The notes under the pieces were generated by a model. The model did not search any database. It worked only from the letters and a program-made list of their open reading frames with translations, and was not told the origin of the DNA. The translations under genes and the position numbers were made by a program. A DNA stretch of 17,615 nt, from NCBI GenBank assembly GCA_024860865.1, contig JACRDV010000034.1, forward strand, positions 1-17,615, read 5' to 3'. Origin of the DNA: Methanobacteriota archaeon (GTDB lineage Archaea > JACRDV01). This document shows, one piece after another, positions 7,818 to 14,133 of the stretch. The first letter of the stretch is position 1; every line of letters starts with the position of its first letter.

Positions 7818-8500
7818 TAAGTTTTCTTCACTACTAATTTGATTTCCTTGGCATTCGAGTCTACGTCTTTTAATGAGGAAAGCATTCCAACTACTGTAGT
7901 TTTAATGAAATCCTGAACAAAAGATTTTAATGGAATTTGTTTTTCATTCACTGTTAGTTTAACAACTTTGGTTGATATTTTTGATAATTTATTTTCAATA
8001 ACATTAACTAATCTGCCTATTTCAGTCTCGTGATCAAGTATCTCAACATTTGTTTTTGACTTTAATTGAAGTTTTTCTTCCTCATTCTTTACAATTGGGC
8101 CAGTTACTGCAATTGAATATCCATCAGATAAAATCTCTTGAACTTCTTTTGCATTTGTTCCAACTATCAGCTTTGGTTGCCCTATACTATGCCAACCCTC
8201 AATTATGATAACATCTATATCTCTGAGAAATTCAATTAATTGCTCAAGCTCAGGTTCGGATTGAGATTTAATGAAAGCTGTTTCACCTTTAGCAACGCTG
8301 GCAACTATAGTTGCTCCTGCTCGAGCATGTCTAAAAGTATCTTTACCAGGAGTATCAATTGTAAAGTCTGCTTTATGAGTATGTTTAATTGTTCCAACTT
8401 TATAGCCGCGAGATACAAACTCTTTAACTAAAGCTTCAACCACATCTGTTTTATTTGCCTCTCTGCCCGGGCCTACTACAGAGAAAATTAACAATTCCAT
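7817..8500 (-). CDS. mobB: MobB-family molybdopterin-guanine dinucleotide biosynthesis adapter, P-loop altered
   Basis: MobB proteins are GTP-binding helpers of bis-MGD cofactor assembly that act with MobA. The characteristic central part is intact: 'TIKHTHKADFTIDTPGKDTF' (about 38-57), then 'RHARAGA', and 'IIIEGWHSIGQPKLIV' (about 99-114). The C-terminal ~50 residues ('VVKLTVNEKQIPLKSFVQDF', then 'TTVVGMLSSLKD') are an extension seen in archaeal members. The Walker A region is unusual: it reads 'VVGPGREANKTDVVEAL' where GxxxxGK[ST] is expected, with no glycine before the lysine and one extra residue. ATG 8500 is taken as start; GTG 8503 directly before it is the alternative. It is the last gene of the Mo operon, about 25 bases after the permease. 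No mobA is visible in the window. Family assignment is firm; GTP binding is doubtful. Confidence 0.85.
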   Translation of the reverse strand: MELLIFSVVGPGREANKTDVVEALVKEFVSRGYKVGTIKHTHKADFTIDTPGKDTFRHARAGATIVASVAKGETAFIKSQSEPELEQLIEFLRDIDVIIIEGWHSIGQPKLIVGTNAKEVQEILSDGYSIAVTGPIVKNEEEKLQLKSKTNVEILDHETEIGRLVNVIENKLSKISTKVVKLTVNEKQIPLKSFVQDFIKTTVVGMLSSLKDVDSNAKEIKLVVKKT

Positions 8501-8525
8501 CACCTATTTTGGATGACAAAATGGT

Positions 8526-9713
8526 TTATTGCATATTCTGTGGTTCGATATATTTTATTATCTTATGTTTAATCGCTAATGCTACAGCGAGCCCTGCAAA
8601 GAATCCAATCGCAATATTTGTTACGATGCTCAGCACAGCTATGAACACTACTACAAACATATTAACGTATTCTCTCATGTCTCGGATGTAAAGACAAAGC
8701 TCTAAACCGGCAAATAGTAGAATTGCTCCAATAATGCTCATCGGCATTGCTCTTATAAATGCTATTATTGAATTGCCAAAGAACAAACCTAAAACCATCA
8801 TTACAACCCCAAGCACAACCATCGACCCACCAGTGCGAGCGCCAAATCGATACTGGCCAGAGATTCCTCCAGCCCCATGGCACATCGGAATCCCCCCAAT
8901 GAATGGAGATAAAATATTTAAAAAACCAACGCTTGTTGCAACTGTACGAGTATTAACCGGTTTTGAAGGAAAAAGATCCCGAGCGATAGCCACAGTAGCG
9001 ATTATTGAATTTCCGATTGTTAATGGAACCTGCGCAATCGCAGCTTTAAAGCCTGCTGTAAAATCATTCACTCCAGGGATGATCGGTGTAGGCATATGGA
9101 AACCTACCGAAAGTTTAGATAGGAGACTTGGAGCTGAAATCATAGCCAATCCAATGCCAAGCCCAAATATAGCAAGTCCTGCTGGAATTTTCCGACTATT
9201 CGCTAGAAAGAAAACCAGTATTATTGCAATAATTCCGACTGCAACGCTATCATATCCAATCCAAGGTGTTCCATTTCCATAGATATATCCTAGACCATTC
9301 ATAGCAAGCGAGATACCAAGACCGAGCTGTACTCCACGAATCACTGGTCTAGGAACATATCTATCAAGAAATTCAATCCCTCCTAATAGCACAATCATTA
9401 GAATTGCCATTCCAGTTACTAGACCAGCAGCCGCAATCTGTTCTGGCGTAAATTTTTCCGCAATTGCTATTGCTCCAATCGCTTTCATTGGCTGCACTGC
9501 CATAGGTATTGCAAACGTTATTCCTGTTATAATATGAAATGCACCAAACATCAACATAATTCCAACTGGGGATACGCCACAAAATACGACTATGCCGATA
9601 AAAAATGGAATGAAAGTCCCCATATCTCCGAGTGATCCGGCAATTTCATGCCTATCATATCGGAAGCCAGAAATCTGTTTTTTAACATCTGCAGCGATGG
9701 ACATAATCCCCAC
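8526..9713 (-). CDS. MOT1-type molybdate (sulfate) transporter
   Basis: A 395-residue multi-spanning permease of the SulP-related MOT1 family, which imports molybdate with high affinity. Family motifs are clear: 'EIAGSLGDMGTFIPFF' (23-38), 'AIPMAVQPMKAIGAIAIAE' (68-86), 'PRPVIRGVQLGLG' (121-133) and 'IPMCHGAGGISGQYRFGART' (275-294). About 10-11 membrane segments fill the rest, and there is no STAS domain. The first base of GTG 9713 is the last base of the upstream moeA stop TAG, giving a 1-base overlap; ATG 9704 (residue 4), preceded by GTGGGG, is an alternative start. Its place between moeA and mobB makes molybdate or tungstate a more likely substrate than sulfate. No ABC-type modABC genes are seen in the window, so this is probably the oxyanion entry route of the module. 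Confidence 0.9.
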   Translation of the reverse strand: MGIMSIAADVKKQISGFRYDRHEIAGSLGDMGTFIPFFIGIVVFCGVSPVGIMLMFGAFHIITGITFAIPMAVQPMKAIGAIAIAEKFTPEQIAAAGLVTGMAILMIVLLGGIEFLDRYVPRPVIRGVQLGLGISLAMNGLGYIYGNGTPWIGYDSVAVGIIAIILVFFLANSRKIPAGLAIFGLGIGLAMISAPSLLSKLSVGFHMPTPIIPGVNDFTAGFKAAIAQVPLTIGNSIIATVAIARDLFPSKPVNTRTVATSVGFLNILSPFIGGIPMCHGAGGISGQYRFGARTGGSMVVLGVVMMVLGLFFGNSIIAFIRAMPMSIIGAILLFAGLELCLYIRDMREYVNMFVVVFIAVLSIVTNIAIGFFAGLAVALAIKHKIIKYIEPQNMQ

Positions 9714-10960
9714 TATTCCACTGGTCTAAATAGTTCAACCTCAACTTCTTCTCCTGTTTCTACCCTATCCTTCCCCTCAGGGATAACTAACAATCCATTG
9801 GCTCTTACCATAGAAGAAAGAACTCCAGAACCTTTTTTTAATGGCTCTACAAAAAGCTGACTTTCTTTCTCAAAAACTCGAACTCGAACAAATTCTCTTA
9901 TTTTAAGCATAGAATTAATGTTCTTTACAGCTCTTGCTTTAACAATGGTTTTAATTTCTTTGCTCACTCCAAGCATTTTTCGAATTACAGGCTTGGCAAG
10001 AGTTTCAAATCCAATCATAGCACCAATTGGATAGCCGGATAAAAATACAATCGGTTTATCGCTAACAATACCTAAGCCCGCAACTTTACCCGGCTTTATT
10101 GCAACACCGTGAATGATTATTGAACCAAATTTTTCAATAGCCTTACATACAAAATCATTAGTTCCAGGCCCTGCTCCACCCATTGTAATGATTATATCTG
10201 TCTTTCCAATTCCTTCTTTTATCTTATTTTCAATTTCATCAAGATTATCTCTAGCGATCCCTAGATTGAGCGGTGTTGCTCCAGCTTCAATAACCATTCC
10301 GCTGATTATTGTTCTATTTGTGCTAGCTACTTTGCAAAGTGGAACTGGTTTGCCCGCCTCAACTAATTCATTCCCAGTAGATATCAATGCCACAAGTGGT
10401 TTTTTTATAACCTTAACAGTTGTTTTTTCAAGAGAAATTACAATGCCAAGATCTGCTGGTTTTAAAACCTCTCCCTTTCTAAGTAAAATCTCTCCTGCTG
10501 TAAAATCTTCTCCCCTCTTGGAAACATCTTTTTCCGATGCAATAGGAAATGTAATTTGGATTTCATCATCAGAAATTTTTTTAGTGTGCTCCACTCTAAT
10601 AACAGCATCAGAACCCTTTGGCATTGCTCCTCCAGTTGGAATATATGCAGCTTGATTTTTTTCAAGCATAAATGCTGGAACTTCTCCAATCTCAACGCTT
10701 CTAATTACTTTAAGGATAGCTGGATTTTCTTGTGAAGCCCCAAAAGTATCGCTTGCTCTAACTGCAAATCCGTCCATTGCTGCTCTATCAAAATTAGGAA
10801 CGTCTCTATCTGCTACAATATCCTCGGCTAAAACTCTTCCAAGAGCATCATGAATCGGAATTTCTTCGGGCTCAAGCTGTTTAATCTCTGTAGTCTCGAA
10901 AAATTTTCTTACAGCATCTTGCACGCTTATTCTTTTTAATGCTGAACTTCCTTTACTCAA
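9713..10960 (-). CDS. moeA: MoeA-type molybdopterin molybdenumtransferase, altered MPT-binding loop
   Basis: MoeA inserts molybdenum (or tungsten) into adenylylated molybdopterin. All domains are present over 415 residues: N-terminal 'AMDGFAVRASD' (61-71), 'YIPTGGAMPKGSDAVIRVE' (106-124), the MPT/MogA domain with 'ALISTGNELVEAG' (191-203), and a typical domain IV ending with 'VRANGLLVIPEG' (385-396). The active-site loop differs from the usual GGVSVGxxD: it reads 'TMGGAGPGTNDFV' (259-271), keeping the aspartate D269. The usual LPGNP(V/T) reads 'LSGYPIGA' (307-314). The start is TTG 10960, supported by GAGGA seven bases upstream; the second moeA ends 21 bases before it. In archaea with two MoeA proteins a split between molybdenum and tungsten has been suggested; here that is inference. 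Confidence 0.92.
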   Translation of the reverse strand: MSKGSSALKRISVQDAVRKFFETTEIKQLEPEEIPIHDALGRVLAEDIVADRDVPNFDRAAMDGFAVRASDTFGASQENPAILKVIRSVEIGEVPAFMLEKNQAAYIPTGGAMPKGSDAVIRVEHTKKISDDEIQITFPIASEKDVSKRGEDFTAGEILLRKGEVLKPADLGIVISLEKTTVKVIKKPLVALISTGNELVEAGKPVPLCKVASTNRTIISGMVIEAGATPLNLGIARDNLDEIENKIKEGIGKTDIIITMGGAGPGTNDFVCKAIEKFGSIIIHGVAIKPGKVAGLGIVSDKPIVFLSGYPIGAMIGFETLAKPVIRKMLGVSKEIKTIVKARAVKNINSMLKIREFVRVRVFEKESQLFVEPLKKGSGVLSSMVRANGLLVIPEGKDRVETGEEVEVELFRPVE

Positions 10961-10981
10961 TCTGAGTTCCTCATCAGTATA

Positions 10982-12172
10982 TTAGAACAAAATAACTTCT
11001 ACTTCATCCCCCTTGTTTAGGTCTCTATCAGTGAGGAAATACCCATCTGCAAAAACACTTGACCTTAGTGTATGTGCAATAATTGATACTTTGTATGGAG
11101 AACCTGGAGCGAATACTTTCAAGGGGGACTTTTCTGATCCAATGGGAATTGCTTCTCCATCCTTGATTTGAGTGAATACCCCATATACGAACCCTTTTTT
11201 TGGCAGCAAAATATCCTCAGAGGTTCTAAATTTTTTTACAACTTTTGGATGATTGCTATCGAAAAATCGTTTTACAATTAACTCCCATGCAATCAAGGTT
11301 CCATTCGGTTTTCCTGGTAAAGCAAAAACTGGCTTTCCATTTATTACTCCAACCGCTAGTGGTTTTCCTGGCCGAGTTTGTACTTTATGAAAAATTAGTT
11401 CACCTAGATCGGAGATTGCCTTTGGCACAAAATCTCTCTCTCCAACAGAAACGCCACCAATTGTGATTATTGCATCATACTTAGCTCCTTCTAATAGCTT
11501 CTGTTTTATCAGCTCAAGATCATCAGGTACTGATTTTAGATCCGTGGGAGCACAATTTACCTCTTTTAGAAAGGCAATAACCATCGGTGCATTAGTGTTC
11601 GTGGTCAAATTATTGTGAATTTCACTGCCAGTTGAAATTATTGCTACAGTATGTTTTTTAAAAACAAATATTTGAGAGAGCCCAAGTTTATGGAGAATAC
11701 CTATGTCTTGAGCTCTAATCCGATGGCCTGGTTTAAATATGGTTTCTCCTTCTTCAAAATCGGTTCCGGCACGAAGCACATTCTCAAATTGTTTCATCTT
11801 TTTACCGAATAACAAATTACCTTCTATTTGTGCATCCTCAATCTTGAGAACAGCATCTGCGCCTTCAGGCAGCAAAGCACCGGTAGCTACATACATTGTT
11901 TCTCCATTTTGGATCTCTTTACTAGAATCATCGCCAGCGTAAATTTTCCCTATTAAACGCAATGGATATTGATCAGATGATTTGAGAGCATATCCATCGA
12001 ACGTAGATTTATGGCGAGATGGTGATCTGAACTGTGCCGTTATCGGTTCTGCAAGTTCTCTGTCCAGCGCATCATCTATATTAATGCGTTCTGTAGTTCT
12101 TCTTGATTGAAACTTCTCTCTAAGTTGGTCAATTATTGATTTGGCTTGAGCAAGTGGTATCATATTTAACAT
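10982..12172 (-). CDS. moeA: MoeA-type molybdopterin molybdenumtransferase, canonical MPT loop, divergent domain IV
   Basis: The second MoeA of the operon, 396 residues. 'STFDGYALKSSD' (56-67) replaces the usual S-x-MDGYA, followed by 'YVATGALLPEGADAVLKIED' (94-113). The MPT-binding domain is close to the standard form: 'AIISTGSEI' (177-185), 'TIGGVSVGERDFVPK' (237-251, catalytic-type aspartate D247), 'TRPGKPLAVGVINGKPVFAL' and 'LPGKPNGTLIAWE' (285-297). In contrast domain IV ends 'TLRSSVFADGYFLTDRDLNKG' and lacks the usual 'ANGLxxIPEG' wording. ATG 12172 lies four bases after the DUF1786 stop and has GGTGAT upstream, so it is translationally linked to that gene. The two MoeA copies are not near-identical duplicates: they differ in the key loops, which argues for distinct jobs. 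Confidence 0.92.
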   Translation of the reverse strand: MLNMIPLAQAKSIIDQLREKFQSRRTTERINIDDALDRELAEPITAQFRSPSRHKSTFDGYALKSSDQYPLRLIGKIYAGDDSSKEIQNGETMYVATGALLPEGADAVLKIEDAQIEGNLLFGKKMKQFENVLRAGTDFEEGETIFKPGHRIRAQDIGILHKLGLSQIFVFKKHTVAIISTGSEIHNNLTTNTNAPMVIAFLKEVNCAPTDLKSVPDDLELIKQKLLEGAKYDAIITIGGVSVGERDFVPKAISDLGELIFHKVQTRPGKPLAVGVINGKPVFALPGKPNGTLIAWELIVKRFFDSNHPKVVKKFRTSEDILLPKKGFVYGVFTQIKDGEAIPIGSEKSPLKVFAPGSPYKVSIIAHTLRSSVFADGYFLTDRDLNKGDEVEVILF

Positions 12173-12176
12173 TAGA

Positions 12177-13343
12177 TCACCATCTGATTTCTAAGCGTCT
12201 ATGCGCAGCTTCTATTAGTCCAACTGTACCAGCCATCATAACATCCCCTCCTGGGCTTGCAAAATGAAATTTTAAATGCGTTTTATTGAAAATTGATCTT
12301 TTTGGACCTGTTACAAGGATGGCTTTGAGACTGCCAAATCCTAATGAGTTCAAAACGTAAACTCCATGCCCGCCATCATCAAGTACCTCTTTGTTTGTGA
12401 GACTTCCATTTGCAAATCTAACCAAAAATCCTTCAAGTTTATTTGGAGATAGCAATCCAGTATGGTGCTCAAAAATCCCATCAATCTTGCCATCTGAGAT
12501 AAGAGCTGCTGTAGTGTGACCATTGCCAACATTGACTGCCATCAAATTTCCAATATAATTAGCTCTTGGATCTTTTAAACATCCTAAAAATGCAGCTGGA
12601 GCGGTATCCATTACTATTACTTTAGCATTAGGCAAGTCTCTTTTTACAGCTTTAACTGCTGACCTCATTCTGACGAAATAGCGGGGTATTTCGTTTTCTT
12701 TAAAAGCAAATGATTCGAGCCTTTGATTTTTCTTTAACAAATCTTTGATTTTCTCGAATCTAAACACTCTATCGCTTATGCCCTTAGGACTAACTCCATG
12801 GTCTTGAACAGCAATGGCCACAACCCTAAGATCACTTAAATCTTCTCCAATTTTTTCAAAAAAGTTTTTCAGCTCTCCGAGATCTATTTCCTTTATAATT
12901 AGTTTAATTCCATCAAAATTCACAGGTTCTTTTCCAACTATTTCTATCCCTAAGTTTCTCACTTGATCTAAGTCATTTCTAACTGTATAAGCAGCGTTCT
13001 CGGTCATTAAAACTTTGTAACCTTTCTCTACATGTTTTTTCAATGCAAATGCAAAAGCTCCTCCCCCTATCACATCGCCATCTATAAAAATGTGTTTTCT
13101 ATTTCGAGTAGCCTTTTGAACCTGTTTGGCAAAAACTATTGAAGGGGAAGGCAGTACCATTTTTGTACAATTTTCAAGGTTTTTTCTTTTATCATAAAGA
13201 AGAATATCTAAAGTTCCAGAGCCAACATCTAAAGCTAATATTTTTTTGGCAGCATTAATATCCAAGTTAAATTTTTCCTTGCAGCGTGGACAAAAATTTT
13301 CTTTTTTGGTTTTTTTTCTAGATTTAGATTGTGGGTGATTCAA
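12177..13343 (-). CDS. DUF1786-family ASKHA-type protein of unknown function in the Mo-cofactor operon
   Basis: A 388-residue protein I place in DUF1786 (COG4012), a family whose function is not established. It shows an ASKHA (sugar kinase/Hsp70/actin) ATPase layout: phosphate-1 motif 'ILALDVGSGTLDILLYD' (35-51), phosphate-2-like 'AVNVGNGHTTAALISDGKI' (269-287), then 'FEHHTGLL' and an adenosine-side 'AILVTGPKRS' (341-350), ending with 'SPGGDVMMAGTVGLIEAAH'. A short N-terminal extension carries 'CPRC' (C18, C21), half of a zinc or Fe-S site. The start is TTG 13343, which overlaps the tfx stop as TTGA, so translation is coupled. It is bound by overlap to a Tfx regulator on one side and by a 4-base gap to moeA on the other. 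An ATP-dependent step in metal or cofactor handling is a reasonable inference but is not shown. Confidence 0.85.
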   Translation of the reverse strand: MNHPQSKSRKKTKKENFCPRCKEKFNLDINAAKKILALDVGSGTLDILLYDKRKNLENCTKMVLPSPSIVFAKQVQKATRNRKHIFIDGDVIGGGAFAFALKKHVEKGYKVLMTENAAYTVRNDLDQVRNLGIEIVGKEPVNFDGIKLIIKEIDLGELKNFFEKIGEDLSDLRVVAIAVQDHGVSPKGISDRVFRFEKIKDLLKKNQRLESFAFKENEIPRYFVRMRSAVKAVKRDLPNAKVIVMDTAPAAFLGCLKDPRANYIGNLMAVNVGNGHTTAALISDGKIDGIFEHHTGLLSPNKLEGFLVRFANGSLTNKEVLDDGGHGVYVLNSLGFGSLKAILVTGPKRSIFNKTHLKFHFASPGGDVMMAGTVGLIEAAHRRLEIRW

Positions 13344-13744
13344 CTAATATGCACATCTCCCTTTGAAGTTATTATAATGTCAAATGGTTCGATAACACGA
13401 CGGCCATCAAGTTTTGCAGATTCTTTTGTGCTTATCATTTCAACAATCTTTGTTGCATTTTCACGCACATGAATGCCTTTAGTATTGGCAACATTAAGCA
13501 CTAATCCCGGAACTTCAAAAACATCTGTTCCCGGCTTGACTGTAACATGAACTGGAGATTCAAATTTTTCAATTAATCTAAGCGTTTCGCGAGCGGCTTC
13601 AATTTTTTGGCGTGCTCTTCGCTCCATAATAGTTATGTTAACTCTAGTAGTTTTAAGGCGCTTTGCTATTTCTTCTTGTGTTAGACCTTGAACTCTCAAG
13701 CGAAGGACTTCAAATTGTTTTTTAGTAAGTAGACCACGTTTCAT
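13340..13744 (-). CDS. tfx: Tfx-family DNA-binding transcriptional regulator
   Basis: A 134-residue regulator with a sigma-70 region 4-like helix-turn-helix at about 6-48 ('LTKKQFEVLRLRVQGLTQEE', then 'IAKRLKTTRVNITIMERRAR') and the Tfx C-terminal domain (about 62-134, 'FEVPGLVLNVANTKGIHVRE', 'PFDIIITSKGDVHIS'). The founding member, from Methanothermobacter, binds DNA just downstream of the promoter of fmdECB, a molybdenum formylmethanofuran dehydrogenase operon. Here the gene heads an operon for molybdate uptake and Mo-cofactor synthesis, which fits a molybdenum-responsive regulator. ATG 13744 lies about 30 bases downstream of a TATA box, and a 20-base dyad fills the space between them, suggesting that Tfx controls its own operon. 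The ligand sensed by the C-terminal domain is not visible from sequence. Confidence 0.93.
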   Translation of the reverse strand: MKRGLLTKKQFEVLRLRVQGLTQEEIAKRLKTTRVNITIMERRARQKIEAARETLRLIEKFESPVHVTVKPGTDVFEVPGLVLNVANTKGIHVRENATKIVEMISTKESAKLDGRRVIEPFDIIITSKGDVHIS

Positions 13745-13764
13745 AGTAATCGATTATGATTACT
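13745..13764 (-). promoter_or_regulatory. 7-6-7 dyad between TATA box and tfx start codon, probable operator
   Basis: AGTAATC (13745-13751) and GATTACT (13758-13764) are perfect 7-bp inverted arms around a 6-base spacer. An inner AATCGATT palindrome spans 13748-13755. The dyad touches the ATG of tfx and covers the expected transcription start, so a protein bound here would block transcription or early elongation. The likely binder is Tfx itself; this is inferred from position. Confidence 0.6.
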
Positions 13765-13769
13765 AATTA

Positions 13770-13777
13770 TATATAAA
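13770..13777 (-). promoter_or_regulatory. TATA box of the tfx-mobB molybdenum operon
   Basis: The minus strand reads TTTATATA (inside TACTTTATATATAATTAG), centred about 30 bases upstream of ATG 13744. This predicts a start of transcription at or within a few bases of the start codon. The next five genes follow with overlaps or gaps of no more than about 25 bases, so this promoter probably serves the whole six-gene operon. Confidence 0.6.
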
Positions 13778-13790
13778 GTAAACGTTGCCA

Positions 13791-13805
13791 TTTACCTTTG
13801 GTAAA
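13791..13805. promoter_or_regulatory. TTTACC-TTT-GGTAAA dyad upstream of the tfx TATA box
   Basis: Perfect 6-bp inverted arms with a 3-base centre, lying about 14-28 bases upstream of the TATA box. That is a usual place for an archaeal activator or repressor site. Its sequence is unrelated to the dyad next to the start codon, so a second regulator is possible. Confidence 0.45.
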
Positions 13806-13819
13806 ATTAAAATTAACAT

Positions 13820-14081
13820 AGGGTAACTTCTGATCCAGCGAATTCTTATGAACCATCGATCGCTTTGATTCAAACGGAAATGTACGCATCGCATGGTATG
13901 ATATAGAGATGGAAATTTTGAGATTTATTATAAAAGGAGCACTGCACCGCTGGTACCTGAATTTCCAGAGCCTATGTGGATAGCGATAATGGCCCCATGT
14001 GTATACTCTATTCTTTATTATAAGTTTGCTATGCTCTACAATTTGAACCAGAATACATCAAAAGTAAAGTTAAACAAATGA
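13820..14081 (+). pseudogene. decayed C-terminal fragment of a repeat-bearing surface protein with PEFP anchor
   Basis: Three reading-frame pieces join into one recognisable protein end. 13820-13864 reads 'RVTSDPANSYEPSIA', 13867-13899 reads 'DSNGNVRIAWY', and from 13902 'YRDGNFEIYYKRST' continues to a stop at 14079-14081. Each join needs only one missing base (near 13865 and near 13900). The rebuilt text, S-Y-E-P-S-I-A-x-D-S-N-G-N-V then W-Y-D-Y-R-D-G-N-F-E-I-Y-Y-K-R-S, is the repeat unit of archaeal and bacterial BNR/sialidase-like secreted proteins. After it comes 'LVPEFPEPMWIAIMAP', a hydrophobic stretch and a lysine, like the PEF-type C-terminal anchor of archaeal surface proteins. No start codon or ribosome binding site is present, so only the tail of a former gene remains. 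No stop-free frame covers the whole region. Confidence 0.6.
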
Positions 14082-14133
14082 AATTAATAGTTAAGCTTAA
14101 AACTCAAGATATTTTAAAATTTCTTCTTAGTTT

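Noticed and set aside
8734-9282. Plus-strand 182-codon open frame opposite the permease
   Set aside because: Proline/isoleucine-rich shadow of the strongly supported MOT1 gene; no family likeness.
10113-10655. Plus-strand 180-codon open frame opposite moeA
   Set aside because: Shadow frame of a clear MoeA gene with no promoter or ribosome binding site.
13340-13744. Sigma factor region 4 or LuxR-type regulator
   Set aside because: The helix-turn-helix is sigma-4-like, but the C-terminal domain and archaeal context match Tfx.
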